DNA of 64,000 bases, from assembly GCA_029261355.1 (NCBI GenBank), contig JAJDBM010000047.1, forward strand, positions 171,291-235,290. Reading direction: 5' to 3'. Shown in pieces: positions 8,879 to 17,849 of this stretch. This DNA is from Nitrospirales bacterium. GTDB lineage: Bacteria > Nitrospirota > Nitrospiria > Nitrospirales > UBA8639. The first letter of the stretch is position 1. Each line of letters starts with the position of its first letter. Position numbers and translations under genes: made by a program. The notes under the pieces are model-generated. The model was given only the letters and a program-made list of their open reading frames with translations. It ran no database searches and was not told the DNA's origin.

Positions 8879-9898
8879 TTAGACCTCACATGCTTCCGGT
8901 TCATTTGCTTCACGCCCCAGATACCGAAACCAATCTGCCGAAGCTTTGGCAATAGATATTGAATCCCATACCGGAGCCTCATCCCACGAATGAATATGTT
9001 GAAGCATGACGTTGACACCTTCTTCAAACGTGACCGTCGGAGACCAACCGAGTTGGTGCTTGGCTTTCTGGATATCTGCAAACGTACAATCTGGCTCACC
9101 TGGTCGCTTAGGAATAGAGACGGTTACACCTCCAAGTAATTCGATTAAACGATTGACGCTATAGGTCCCACCCGATCCAATATTAAATACCTCTCCTGAA
9201 TGCGTAGATTCTGCAGCCTTGACAAATGCATCAACAACATCCGTCACAAATGTAAAGTCACGAGTTTGCGTCCCATCACCAATAACGGTATACGGTTTTC
9301 CTTGGAGCTTCTGAGCGAGAAACACACCAAATACTGCACCATAGGTTCCTGACGTTCTTGCACGAGGACCATAGACGTTAAAAAGACGAAGTGAGACCAC
9401 CGGCAACCCATAAGTCTGCTCCCAATGCATCACAAGCTGCTCCCCAAGGTTTTTGGTTAAGGCATAGGGATACTGGGGTTGAATTGCTGAAAATTCAGAG
9501 GTTGGATAACTATCGGGAATGCCATAACATGAGGAGGAAGCCGTATAAATAAATCGCTTGACCTTGGCGTTTCTAGATGCCTCCAGCAGGGTTGCTGTCC
9601 CTGTCACATTGGCATGATAATATTCCAATGGATTGACGATGGACGGGACAATGTCAGCCAAGGCAGCAAGATGGAACACCCAGTCAACTCCCACTAGAGC
9701 CTGAGCGACCGCCTCAGGATCAGACACATCGCCTTCTTGAATGATCAAACGGTCCTGTCCTTGTACATGATCGATATTCTCTCGACGTCCATTTGAAAAA
9801 TTATCCAGTATATGAACCTGATGTCCCTCACTGAGTAATCGTTCCACCAGATGACTCCCAATAAATCCGGCTCCACCTGTCACAAGAATATGCTTCAT
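8879..9898 (-). CDS. NAD-dependent epimerase/dehydratase (extended SDR)
   Basis: A 339-residue extended SDR with the cofactor loop GGAGFIG (8-14), serines at TASSSCYG (119-126) and catalytic Tyr145-Lys149 in YALTK. The sequence is close to UDP-glucose/UDP-N-acetylglucosamine 4-epimerases of the GalE/WbpP group, with a longer C-terminal tail (APVWDSISIAKASADWF) of unknown role. It is directly upstream of the HldE-like gene (two-base gap), and this adjacency suggests that they act on the same heptose or hexose intermediate. Substrate specificity is not certain. Confidence 0.85.
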   Translation of the reverse strand: MKHILVTGGAGFIGSHLVERLLSEGHQVHILDNFSNGRRENIDHVQGQDRLIIQEGDVSDPEAVAQALVGVDWVFHLAALADIVPSIVNPLEYYHANVTGTATLLEASRNAKVKRFIYTASSSCYGIPDSYPTSEFSAIQPQYPYALTKNLGEQLVMHWEQTYGLPVVSLRLFNVYGPRARTSGTYGAVFGVFLAQKLQGKPYTVIGDGTQTRDFTFVTDVVDAFVKAAESTHSGEVFNIGSGGTYSVNRLIELLGGVTVSIPKRPGEPDCTFADIQKAKHQLGWSPTVTFEEGVNVMLQHIHSWDEAPVWDSISIAKASADWFRYLGREANEPEACEV

Positions 9899-10059
9899 GA
9901 TGCTTTTCCTAAGATCTGCCGTATATCTAATTCCTTTTAATATTTTTGTTTCTCATTCATAAATAAGTCATGGGCTGCAAATACTAGACCCCACTACAAG
10001 AGAAGCTTTCCTCATGAAATAGCAGTCTATCGTTGAAAACCATGTCGTTTTATTCGGAT

Positions 10060-10100
10060 CTTGACACTGGCTACGTCAATACATTGACGTTCCTGTCAAG
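10060..10100 (-). terminator. Composite hairpin after gmhA, possible weak terminator
   Basis: Two nested perfect stems lie 12 bases after the gmhA stop. The outer arms are CTTGACA/TGTCAAG (10060-10066, 10094-10100); the inner arms are ACGTCAA/TTGACGT (10073-10079, 10084-10090) with a 4-base loop. There is no run of T on the transcribed side, so Rho-independent termination would be weak; an RNA-processing or regulator-binding role is also possible. Confidence 0.45.
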
Positions 10101-10111
10101 AGAATGGATGC

Positions 10112-10756
10112 TTAGGCAGCAGTGGGGATAGAATTAGAACCAGTTGGGAGTTCTGAATTTTTCTTAGTGGAAGATAAAGCCGTCACAGTGCGAATTTCTG
10201 CAATAAGGTCACAGACGGATAACAGCCATAACTGATGAAACAACTCAATGACATTATAGTTTTTACTATTTATCCAAAAGTTGATGTCTCCTCGAGCTCT
10301 CAAGGAATTATGTCGTGAAAATCCGCTAAACGTCACGACGATCAACCCTCGGCTACGCGCAAACTCTGCCGCACGAATCATATTCGGAGACTTACCACTC
10401 GAGCTAATGAGAATAATCACATCTCCAGGCACGGCATAATACTCAAGGGCCTTTTCGACCCATGCTTCATACCCATAGTCATTCGCCAGACAAGTGATCA
10501 GCGACGATTCATTAAAGTTCATGCAGCGAATCCCTGCCGCTTTATTAAAATCTATGGAACAATGGCTGGCAATGGCCGCGCTCCCACCATTTCCAACAAT
10601 AATCGCTTTTTTCCCTTTGGTCTGACACTTTACCAGAAGGTTCTTGAGTGCTATCACTTCATTGGATACATCTGAGCCTACTAACACCTTGTGATATTCT
10701 GAAAAGTAATCTGCGAGAAACTCCTTCTCGTTCACGGACTTCATGTTTCTTCTCAT
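10112..10756 (-). CDS. gmhA: SIS-domain sugar isomerase, phosphoheptose isomerase-like
   Basis: A 214-residue SIS-fold protein with GNGGSA (55-60) and ISSSGKSPNM loops, the phosphosugar-binding pattern of GmhA. GmhA turns D-sedoheptulose-7-phosphate into D-glycero-D-manno-heptose-7-phosphate, the first step of all known ADP- and GDP-heptose routes. By eye the catalytic glutamate position is an aspartate (Asp69) and the C-terminal helix keeps a histidine (ELFHQLW). The start has GAGGG seven bases upstream. Neighbours that look like HddA and HddC make the heptose assignment plausible; an isomerase for another sugar phosphate remains possible. Confidence 0.7.
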   Translation of the reverse strand: MRRNMKSVNEKEFLADYFSEYHKVLVGSDVSNEVIALKNLLVKCQTKGKKAIIVGNGGSAAIASHCSIDFNKAAGIRCMNFNESSLITCLANDYGYEAWVEKALEYYAVPGDVIILISSSGKSPNMIRAAEFARSRGLIVVTFSGFSRHNSLRARGDINFWINSKNYNVIELFHQLWLLSVCDLIAEIRTVTALSSTKKNSELPTGSNSIPTAA

Positions 10757-10869
10757 AGTGAACCCTCTCTTGGCCTCTCGTCATGATCCATCAAAGCAAA
10801 ATATAGCAATATCTAGGCCACAACATACATCTATGCTCTTATAAAGGAACGACTTTGTTGCTGGAGTAC

Positions 10870-11859
10870 TTAGGGACGGTAGAAAATGAGGCGTGACCCT
10901 TGGCTTTCAAAATGAAATGGCACTTCAGGCATGCCAATGAGTGCTTGCCTGACAGCCTCTTGATTATACGGCTCGACGTAGAGCAACAAAAATCCGCCTC
11001 CACCCGCTCCCAACAGCTTTCCACCAATCGCCCCTGCTTGACGAGCTCTCTCGTAGGCATCATCAATCAATGGATTACTCACGGCATCTGATAGTTGTCG
11101 TTTATACATCCAACTTTCTTGTAATAATTCACCAAACTCCCTGAGATCTCGACCGTTGCACAAAATTTTGGCACCCTGCTCAACAAGACCGTGCATATGC
11201 TTGAGCTGGGATGCCACTTCTCCGTTTTTCGTTCGAGACATTTGACTCTCAAGAATATCGTGAGCGGTTCTCTGTAAACCGGTGTAGAATAAGAGCAACC
11301 TATCTTCTAACGCCCCGAGTCGTTCTTTTTGAACGATGACAGGCTTTACCGATACGGTATCTTGATCATGAAATTCCAAATTGACGACACCACCAAGGGC
11401 ACAGGTGTATTGATCCTGCAATCCCACACGTTCCTTGATCAATTCTCGTTCAACATAGACACTTTCCTTGGCAAGTTGTTCGGTTGTGACTAATTCGCCT
11501 TTATAGGCATGCAGAGCATGGAGGAGCCCAACCGTAAATGATGATGACGACCCAAGCCCAGTGCGTGCAGGAAGATCGTTGACCACACTCATTTCTACAC
11601 CGCCGTCAATGTTGACATATCGCAGACATTCACGAACCGACGGATGCTGGATGTCGTCAACTGAAGAACAGAGCTCCATGCGAGAGTAACTAACGCGGAT
11701 ACGATGATCGAAAAACTTTGTTAACGGTGTCACCGAAATTGTAGTGTATTTGTCAATTGATGCTCCTAAGGTCGCCCCACCATAGGATGAAAAATGCTCA
11801 GGATAATCGGTTCCACCGCCAAAGAAACTTATTCGTACAGGAGTTTGAGTAATAATCAT
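10870..11859 (-). CDS. hddA: GHMP-family sugar kinase, D-glycero-D-manno-heptose 7-phosphate kinase-like
   Basis: A 329-residue GHMP kinase. The start TPVRISFFGGGTDYP is a family hallmark, the ATP-binding loop is GLGSSSS (101-107) and the C-terminal GAGGGG is at 284-289. In the GDP-heptose pathway HddA adds a phosphate to C1 of D-glycero-alpha-D-manno-heptose-7-phosphate. It could instead be an L-fucose-type kinase, because the two are very similar. The gene is placed between the GmhA-like and epimerase genes, four bases after the latter's stop, which supports heptose. Confidence 0.72.
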   Translation of the reverse strand: MIITQTPVRISFFGGGTDYPEHFSSYGGATLGASIDKYTTISVTPLTKFFDHRIRVSYSRMELCSSVDDIQHPSVRECLRYVNIDGGVEMSVVNDLPARTGLGSSSSFTVGLLHALHAYKGELVTTEQLAKESVYVERELIKERVGLQDQYTCALGGVVNLEFHDQDTVSVKPVIVQKERLGALEDRLLLFYTGLQRTAHDILESQMSRTKNGEVASQLKHMHGLVEQGAKILCNGRDLREFGELLQESWMYKRQLSDAVSNPLIDDAYERARQAGAIGGKLLGAGGGGFLLLYVEPYNQEAVRQALIGMPEVPFHFESQGSRLIFYRP

Positions 11860-11863
11860 AGTG

Positions 11864-12802
11864 TTATCGAGCGATTAATGTTTCCGATTTCTTCCATGGC
11901 ATATACTGTTCAAACCAGTCAATGGTTCTTGAGAGGCCCTCATCTAACTCTGTAAACCGAAGACTTGGGCTATGTAGCTTGAGTCTTTCAATATTTAAAA
12001 ACTTTGATCGTGCCCCAACATATTTCGACTGGTCAAACTGAATGTCCTCAAAAGGGTATTTCACTATTTCACAAATTTTTTGAGCAAAAGATTTAATACT
12101 CCGGGCATCACCAGTCCCTATATTCACGATGTCGCTCTCACCTCGTTCACTCAAAGCGAGCAGGGAATGAATAAAATCATCCAGATAAATGAGCTCTCGT
12201 GTTTGCTCTCCATCACCCCACAGCACAACTGGTTCTCCGTAATATTTCCCTCTGAGGATTTTTCGAATCAAGTCAAAAATAAAGTGCAATTGACGATCAT
12301 CCGTATGATACCCAGGTCCATAGAGCGTCGAAGGGACAACATACAGATAGGATCCACCGAATTGTTGATGAATTGCTTGTAATCCCACGTACAACATTCT
12401 CTTCGTCATGGCATAGGCAAACAGGCTCTCAATAGGACTACCGTTGAGATAATTCTCTTCGCATGTATCGAGATCAGGTGCGTAGGAACAACTTGTTCCA
12501 ATACTGATGAGCTTGGCTTGAAACTGACATTCTTGCCACCACGAAAGAACGGTCGTATTTAGTTTTTGATTAATCAACCATTGTTCACCTGGATGTGATA
12601 AGCAAAAGTCTCCAGCCTGCGTCCAGGCCGCAAGGTGATAGATTCGTTCAAATTTCGATTGATTATACTGACGCAAACTCTGTGAGTTCGTAAGGTCAGC
12701 ATCTCGAGAGCCTAATCCAATGACCGTGTGGCCAGCCTCCGTCAAACGTAGACACAATGTTTTCCCAAGAAACCCTGTTGCACCAGTCACCAAAATCTTC
12801 AT
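11864..12802 (-). CDS. NAD-dependent epimerase/reductase, GDP-fucose-synthase-like SDR
   Basis: A 312-residue extended SDR. The cofactor loop is GATGFLG (7-13), an active-site serine is in GTSCSY (102-107) and the catalytic pair is Tyr130-Lys134 (YAMTK). LVTGATGFLGKTL with VPSTLYGPG and GDGEQTRELIY matches GDP-4-keto-6-deoxy sugar epimerase-reductases of the Fcl group. With HddA/HddC nearby it may convert a 4-keto-6-deoxy-heptose; that is inference. The start overlaps the stop of the C-methyltransferase gene by four bases (ATGA). Confidence 0.82.
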   Translation of the reverse strand: MKILVTGATGFLGKTLCLRLTEAGHTVIGLGSRDADLTNSQSLRQYNQSKFERIYHLAAWTQAGDFCLSHPGEQWLINQKLNTTVLSWWQECQFQAKLISIGTSCSYAPDLDTCEENYLNGSPIESLFAYAMTKRMLYVGLQAIHQQFGGSYLYVVPSTLYGPGYHTDDRQLHFIFDLIRKILRGKYYGEPVVLWGDGEQTRELIYLDDFIHSLLALSERGESDIVNIGTGDARSIKSFAQKICEIVKYPFEDIQFDQSKYVGARSKFLNIERLKLHSPSLRFTELDEGLSRTIDWFEQYMPWKKSETLIAR

Positions 12803-14007
12803 GACAACACAGGCATCGGATCAATAGGAAAGTAAAATTCTACGCCTTGCTCAATTAATTGTTGATTATTCGCAAGGATTTCTTCTTTGAAATTCCATGC
12901 AAGGACATAATACATGTCAGGTGGTCCAGCCAACTCATCTTCCATGACAATACGAATATATTGACCTGGAGAATAGAGATCCCTTCGTAATGGATTTTTT
13001 TCGACTAAACATTCAACGTACTCTGGCCCAATTTCAAAATAATTCAATAAAGTATTTCCTTTGACCGGAGCACCAAACCCATACACAGTCAGTCCTTGCT
13101 CTTTAACGACACCAAGAAATTCGCGATTGCGTGTCTTCATCTTGTCGACCTCTTCAGCAAATGCACGGTACGTCGCCAAATCATTACTCTGATGCAGTTC
13201 TTCTTCTTTACGAAGCTGTCCTAACCTCTGCGAGAATCCCCGTTTTCCTCTAAGTCCCACATATCCAATAATTGACCCTCCATGAATGGGAGAAAGATAC
13301 GCATCAAACATGGAGAGGCCATGTAAGTTCAATAGAGTTTCTATCGTCTCCACATTATAGTAGAGCAAATGTTCATGATAGATTTGATCAAAAGCCATAT
13401 TTTCGACAATTCGCTTCATATACAGAAATTGCACAACGAATACACCATCCTCATCTAAGATCGATCGGATTCCATCTGTGATGTCATGCAGATCTTCTAA
13501 ATGAAAAAATACTCCGGCCGCATTAATCACTTGATACTTTCCGGGTAATTTCTTAAGAACTTCGCCACTCACAAATTCGGCCATCGTTTCAACTCCAGCC
13601 TTGTTGGCAATCTCGGCCGTTCCTTTCGAAGATTCTATGCCTAAGACGTCGTACCCTAATCGTTGGAAATGCTTAAGTTGGGTACCGTCATTTGAACCAA
13701 TATCTAAGACCCGTTTACGTGCTTGATGTTTAAAGAATGTTTCATCCACCTCGGCGGCAACATGCTTAAAATGCGCATCAAGCGTACGAGTCACTCCTGA
13801 TAAATAAGTATGGTCCCCAAACATCACTTCTTTCGAAACGGTATAGTCCAACTGTGGGGTATGACATTGATGACAGTACACAACACGGAGGGGATAATAC
13901 GGTTCTGTGCCTATTTCTTCTGCTCGAAGAAAATTATTACACCATGGTTGCTCATGTAAATCTAAAACGAGATCTAAGCTGTTGGAATCACAGACTCGAC
14001 AGTTCAT
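12799..14007 (-). CDS. Zinc-binding sugar C-methyltransferase
   Basis: A 402-residue three-part protein. The N terminus has a CxxC-CxxC zinc site (Cys3, Cys6, Cys45, Cys48), the middle has a SAM loop VLDIGSNDGT (100-109), and the C-terminal half includes DQIYHEHL and YGFGAPVKGN, the pattern of Methyltransf_13/14 enzymes such as TylC3 and NovU that methylate a carbon of a 4-keto-6-deoxy NDP-sugar. The presence of this enzyme implies that a 4-keto sugar is made nearby, consistent with the SDR genes. Start and stop overlap both neighbours by four bases, so it is part of one transcript with the nucleotidyltransferase and the epimerase. Confidence 0.87.
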   Translation of the reverse strand: MNCRVCDSNSLDLVLDLHEQPWCNNFLRAEEIGTEPYYPLRVVYCHQCHTPQLDYTVSKEVMFGDHTYLSGVTRTLDAHFKHVAAEVDETFFKHQARKRVLDIGSNDGTQLKHFQRLGYDVLGIESSKGTAEIANKAGVETMAEFVSGEVLKKLPGKYQVINAAGVFFHLEDLHDITDGIRSILDEDGVFVVQFLYMKRIVENMAFDQIYHEHLLYYNVETIETLLNLHGLSMFDAYLSPIHGGSIIGYVGLRGKRGFSQRLGQLRKEEELHQSNDLATYRAFAEEVDKMKTRNREFLGVVKEQGLTVYGFGAPVKGNTLLNYFEIGPEYVECLVEKNPLRRDLYSPGQYIRIVMEDELAGPPDMYYVLAWNFKEEILANNQQLIEQGVEFYFPIDPMPVLS

Positions 14008-14768
14008 ACTATTTGCCTCATAGACTCGGAGTCATTCAGGGGATGGTGGAAAACGCGATCAAATTCTTGTTCAGCTTGAGCATAAGAGGCTGGGGTCCCG
14101 ATATCAAAGAATTCATGTATACCTTCAAACCCATACAGACCCTTCTCTACCCATCTTGGAAATACTTCATGCTCTAGGGAGACACTGCCGTGCTCTGGAA
14201 TACTCGCCACTAAGGAGCCAGACAACACATACATGCCTGCATTTATCCATTCGGAAGACATGGTTTGTCCTTTCTCTGAAAAGGCACTAACAGTGCCTTT
14301 ATCACATAAGGTCACATGACCAAAGCGTTGCGAATCACTCACTTTGGTGAGTGCTAGAGTCCCAATCGCATCACGCTCTTCATGAAATTGAATAAGTTCG
14401 GCTAGATCAACATCACACCAGGAATCCCCATTCAGGACTAATGCGGACTGGGTGTGACGACGTGACCATGCCCAACGAATTGCACCACCCGTCCCCATCG
14501 GCTCTCGTTCTTCCGAATACCGTATCTGCAATCCAATGTTGTGACCATCGCCAAAATATTCACGAATCTTCCACTCCATATACCCCGTACACAACACAAT
14601 ATTTTTAAATCCCTTTTTACGTAGCATGACTAGTTGCCATTCAAGAAACGGACGACCACGAATCAACGCCATTGACTTTGGTCTATCAGACACCACTGAC
14701 TGCAATCGACTGCCTTTGCCTCCACAAAGAATAATTACATCAAGAGAATGGGGCTCCGACATACTCAT
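14004..14768 (-). CDS. hddC: Sugar-1-phosphate nucleotidyltransferase, HddC-like
   Basis: About 254 residues of the NTP_transferase family. The signature LCGGKGSRL (14-22) and the RPKSM lysine (Lys31) mark the nucleotide and phosphate sites; EPMGTGGA and LNGDSWCD follow as in HddC and related guanylyl- or uridylyltransferases. HddC makes GDP-heptose from heptose-1-phosphate. The frame is open to 14852, but the longer version overlaps the Nudix gene and pushes the catalytic loop away from the N terminus; no clear ribosome binding site decides, so the start here is a choice. Mannose- or hexose-1-phosphate is an alternative substrate. Confidence 0.68.
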   Translation of the reverse strand: MSMSEPHSLDVIILCGGKGSRLQSVVSDRPKSMALIRGRPFLEWQLVMLRKKGFKNIVLCTGYMEWKIREYFGDGHNIGLQIRYSEEREPMGTGGAIRWAWSRRHTQSALVLNGDSWCDVDLAELIQFHEERDAIGTLALTKVSDSQRFGHVTLCDKGTVSAFSEKGQTMSSEWINAGMYVLSGSLVASIPEHGSVSLEHEVFPRWVEKGLYGFEGIHEFFDIGTPASYAQAEQEFDRVFHHPLNDSESMRQIV

Positions 14769-14817
14769 GATCTGTTGAGAAAACCATTTTTGAATAAGAT
14801 ATTCATATCTATCTGAC

Positions 14818-15312
14818 TCACCCAAGCTTCCCAAAGACCCCTTGAAACACATCTGTAATTGGTTGTTGGGAAGGTGGAATTAATTCCATCGGCAGATGCT
14901 GACTATCAAAGTACCTCAGCTCGAGACTTTCTTCACTGCATGTTAAGTCTCCTCCACGTACAGTCCCCTCAACAACCACATCAATAATTTGCAAACCATC
15001 TGGTCGATCTGGATACCTCACTATCCGTTCTTCCGGGTTTGAATACACTCCGACTAATCGTATAATTTCAATCTCTAATCCAGTCTCTTCCTTTACCTCA
15101 CGCATGGCGGTTTGAGTAATGGTTTCTCCCACTTCCAAACTTCCACCTGGTAGTCCCCACCATCCACAATCTGAACGACGTTCAAGGAGTATTTGATTAC
15201 GGTCGTCCCGTATGACCACACCCACTCCAAGTCTCAATGTCGTTTTTGGACCAACAGATCGCTGGGCAAACATGTGGGGAAGTACCGGAGAGGGATCAGC
15301 CATGTTAAACAT
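14818..15312 (-). CDS. Nudix hydrolase
   Basis: A 164-residue protein with a complete Nudix box at residues 57-79 (GGSLEVG...REVKEETG), which binds Mg and splits pyrophosphate bonds. In a nucleotide-sugar cluster it could act as a GDP-mannose mannosyl hydrolase-like or housekeeping NDP-sugar hydrolase. The first ATG overlaps the end of the upstream SDR by eight bases; a second ATG one base after that stop is equally possible. The substrate cannot be predicted. Confidence 0.8.
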   Translation of the reverse strand: MFNMADPSPVLPHMFAQRSVGPKTTLRLGVGVVIRDDRNQILLERRSDCGWWGLPGGSLEVGETITQTAMREVKEETGLEIEIIRLVGVYSNPEERIVRYPDRPDGLQIIDVVVEGTVRGGDLTCSEESLELRYFDSQHLPMELIPPSQQPITDVFQGVFGKLG

Positions 15313-16243
15313 TGGCGTAGTGATTATTCCGTAATATCGTAAAACATTTTCCTAATTCACGAATGCCATCTTCTAACGACCATGTCGTGCGATACCCTGT
15401 TTCGAGGATTCTTGTATTGGACACGATGTAGTCACGCTTATCGGGATCTTCACCAACCGGTGCTTCAAGATAGACAAATTTTGGATACATATATTGAATC
15501 GCTTGACACAATTCAATTTTTGAAAGATTGGCATCATCTAACCCGAGGTTATAGGGTCGTCCCTTCATTGCATCAAAATGTTCAATTGCATAGATAAAAG
15601 CGCGCGCCACATCACGAACATGAATATAGTTCCGTTTAAAGTGTCCCTCAAAAATGGTCACGGCCCGATCATGAATTGCGCGATAGACAAAGTCGTTAAC
15701 CAAAAGATCCATCCGCATTCTTGGAGACGATCCAAACACGGTGGCCAATCTAAACGTCACGCTGGCCTCTCGGTCTAGGACCACTCGTTCAGCATGAACC
15801 TTCGATTCTCCATAGAGCGTCAGCGGACGTAAGGGAGATTCCTCAGTACAGTACTGCCCGGGCTCACCAATGCCATATCCACTATTGGTCACAGGGAACA
15901 ACACCATTTGTGATGGAGAAGTCAGCTTACACAGCAATTGAACTGCATCATAGTTGGTCGATTGAGCCCCAATACGATCTTGTTGACACAATGGTGCTCC
16001 CACCAGTGCGGCCAGGGGAATAAAACAATCATGATGACTGACAAGGTCATGCAAGACCTGCTCGTCTCGACAATCCCCTCGAACAATCGTAAATTTTGGA
16101 TTCGCACAACATTCCATCAGAGTTGACTGCCGATAAGAAAAATTATCTAACACTGTCACGCCATATCCTTCTCCTAACAATGCGGGAACAAGAATTGATC
16201 CAATGTAGCCAGCTCCACCAGTGACAAGAATATTCATGGACAT
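15305..16243 (-). CDS. NAD-dependent epimerase/dehydratase (extended SDR), first gene of the sugar cluster
   Basis: A 312-residue extended SDR with GGAGYIG (9-15), FPVTNSGYG in the serine position and catalytic Tyr144-Lys148 (YGESK). Where most family members have Ser-Ser-Val-Tyr-Gly, this one has Thr-Asn-Ser-Gly-Tyr-Gly, so the acid/base geometry may differ. It is similar to the other SDR that ends DDKYYNI. It is the most upstream gene of the co-directional sugar run, with a weak AAAGAG site before ATG and a ~117-base gap to the FAD oxidase gene. Confidence 0.83.
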   Translation of the reverse strand: MSMNILVTGGAGYIGSILVPALLGEGYGVTVLDNFSYRQSTLMECCANPKFTIVRGDCRDEQVLHDLVSHHDCFIPLAALVGAPLCQQDRIGAQSTNYDAVQLLCKLTSPSQMVLFPVTNSGYGIGEPGQYCTEESPLRPLTLYGESKVHAERVVLDREASVTFRLATVFGSSPRMRMDLLVNDFVYRAIHDRAVTIFEGHFKRNYIHVRDVARAFIYAIEHFDAMKGRPYNLGLDDANLSKIELCQAIQYMYPKFVYLEAPVGEDPDKRDYIVSNTRILETGYRTTWSLEDGIRELGKCFTILRNNHYANV

Positions 16244-16360
16244 GATTGTTTCTCTTTCATTCTCCTATTTCCTCAAAACTCGGAGTGAGTCCAAAGTGGG
16301 AGTAGTGACAAGTCGTCATTGATGGCGTCTCTTTTTTTCTGTCATTCAGATTTGATACAT

Positions 16361-17614
16361 TCATGAAACATTCGCCCAATATGACGTTTTAAACCTGGCA
16401 CCTTGTCCTGAACCTTGCATGCGGTCAGTTAGCCATTTCGCAAACGATAATGCACAAGTCATTCCTGGAGAAACCATATTAAGGACATGAATGGTTCGAT
16501 TCGTTGATTCAACGATTAAATCATCAACCAGATGCCCGTCGGTTCGAATCAATTGCGGATGAATACCCACTCGACTTCCGAGTGAGAGTTCCTGCATTTC
16601 CAACCCCCGTAGAACATTACAGGCCTCTCTCCAAAAATACTCGTGAGTCTGGGGATGACTGTCATCTTTCCAGGCAAGACGAAGGAGTTGGCGGTTTCGT
16701 AACAAGGCTTTCCAAACAACTTGTTGACTCGCAAATTTGGCCATAGAACTGAAACGATTATGAAAACCATTATAGGCTTCCCGATCTAAGACCGGCACCG
16801 CACTTGGCCCCACTAACACCGCTCCATGAATGGTGCGCGTGACATGAACTCCAAAAAATGGCAATGAAACATTTGAGAGTGAAGAAACGATTGAATGAAA
16901 TATAGGAGGACCAGACCGCGTGACCGTAAAATAGATTCCTCGAAAGGGAACCATCAAGTACTCCCCACCAATTCCCATGGAGTGGGCCACTCGATCAGCA
17001 TATAATCCGGCACAATTTACGACAAGGTCGGCCCGATATCGACCATCCCGTGTCACCACGGTCACTGCATCCGCTCGCTCCTGAATCTCCTTGACCTCTT
17101 GCCAATACAGCACGCTTCCCCCAGATCGACAGGCATCATTCGCAAGCGCCTTGGTCAAAGCTCGAGAATCAATAATGGCACCGGTTGGAGCATACAAAGC
17201 CGTGTGCCCATTTAAATGCGGTTCTTTTTTTTGTAATTTCGAAACAGGAATGAGGCTAAGGTTCGGGACACCATTACGATCACCTTGTCCCTTAAGATCT
17301 TGCAAAGCAGGAACTTGCGACTCATCAACTGCCACAACATATGTTCCCACCTGTTCAAAAGGAATATTCTGTGATTCAGCATATTTCCGAATCGCATGAT
17401 TTCCCTCAACACACAAACGGGCAGTCAATGTTCCTGGCGTGGCATGAAATCCTGCATGAACAATCCCACTATTTCGACCACTCGTATGCAAACCCACATC
17501 AGGTTCTTTTTCTAACAGCAGGACCTTACAGCGTTGAAAGGCTAGACTTCTCGCCACAGCGCAGCCAACGACACCTCCTCCAATAATAATGACATCATAC
17601 GATTGTTCCATCAT
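16361..17614 (-). CDS. lhgO: FAD-dependent L-2-hydroxyglutarate oxidase-like protein
   Basis: A 417-residue DAO-family flavoprotein. The FAD loop is GGGVVG (12-17), HTSGRNSGIVHAG is the characteristic second motif of LhgO, and VVNCAGLYAD follows. Length fits LhgO (about 400-420 residues). LhgO oxidises L-2-hydroxyglutarate to 2-oxoglutarate and passes electrons to the quinone pool. It stands alone between the sugar cluster and csrA. The C-terminal 90 residues keep the LRGLEM...SRVGI segment of the fold. A related 2-hydroxyacid or glycerol-3-phosphate-like substrate is the main alternative. Confidence 0.78.
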   Translation of the reverse strand: MMEQSYDVIIIGGGVVGCAVARSLAFQRCKVLLLEKEPDVGLHTSGRNSGIVHAGFHATPGTLTARLCVEGNHAIRKYAESQNIPFEQVGTYVVAVDESQVPALQDLKGQGDRNGVPNLSLIPVSKLQKKEPHLNGHTALYAPTGAIIDSRALTKALANDACRSGGSVLYWQEVKEIQERADAVTVVTRDGRYRADLVVNCAGLYADRVAHSMGIGGEYLMVPFRGIYFTVTRSGPPIFHSIVSSLSNVSLPFFGVHVTRTIHGAVLVGPSAVPVLDREAYNGFHNRFSSMAKFASQQVVWKALLRNRQLLRLAWKDDSHPQTHEYFWREACNVLRGLEMQELSLGSRVGIHPQLIRTDGHLVDDLIVESTNRTIHVLNMVSPGMTCALSFAKWLTDRMQGSGQGARFKTSYWANVS

Positions 17615-17704
17615 CCCGTTTTCAGGGGTTCAATATATATGCCATTTCACAATCTAACGAACAAGAGGTTTTAAGTAGACAATCCATCTCACCTGACAAG
17701 ATGG

Positions 17705-17720
17705 TTTGCCGATCGGCAAA
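17705..17720. promoter_or_regulatory. Perfect 16-base palindrome, candidate operator
   Basis: TTTGCCGATCGGCAAA reads the same on both strands and has no loop. It lies in the ~235-base gap between the end of csrA and the start of the FAD oxidase gene, about 90 bases upstream of that start. A loop-free palindrome fits a dimeric regulator site better than a terminator. Its centre also contains two overlapping partial matches to the sigma-28 -10 box GCCGATAA. Confidence 0.4.
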
Positions 17721-17849
17721 AATTACCTAGGCAGGGAGGAAATTTTGGGAAGAAGAAAGGACAGGTACATCAAAGAAACACCGAGAACTAAACATAAACA
17801 GAGGGATATGTATTTACTGAAAGGACAAAAAACCAAAAAAAACTTTTCA

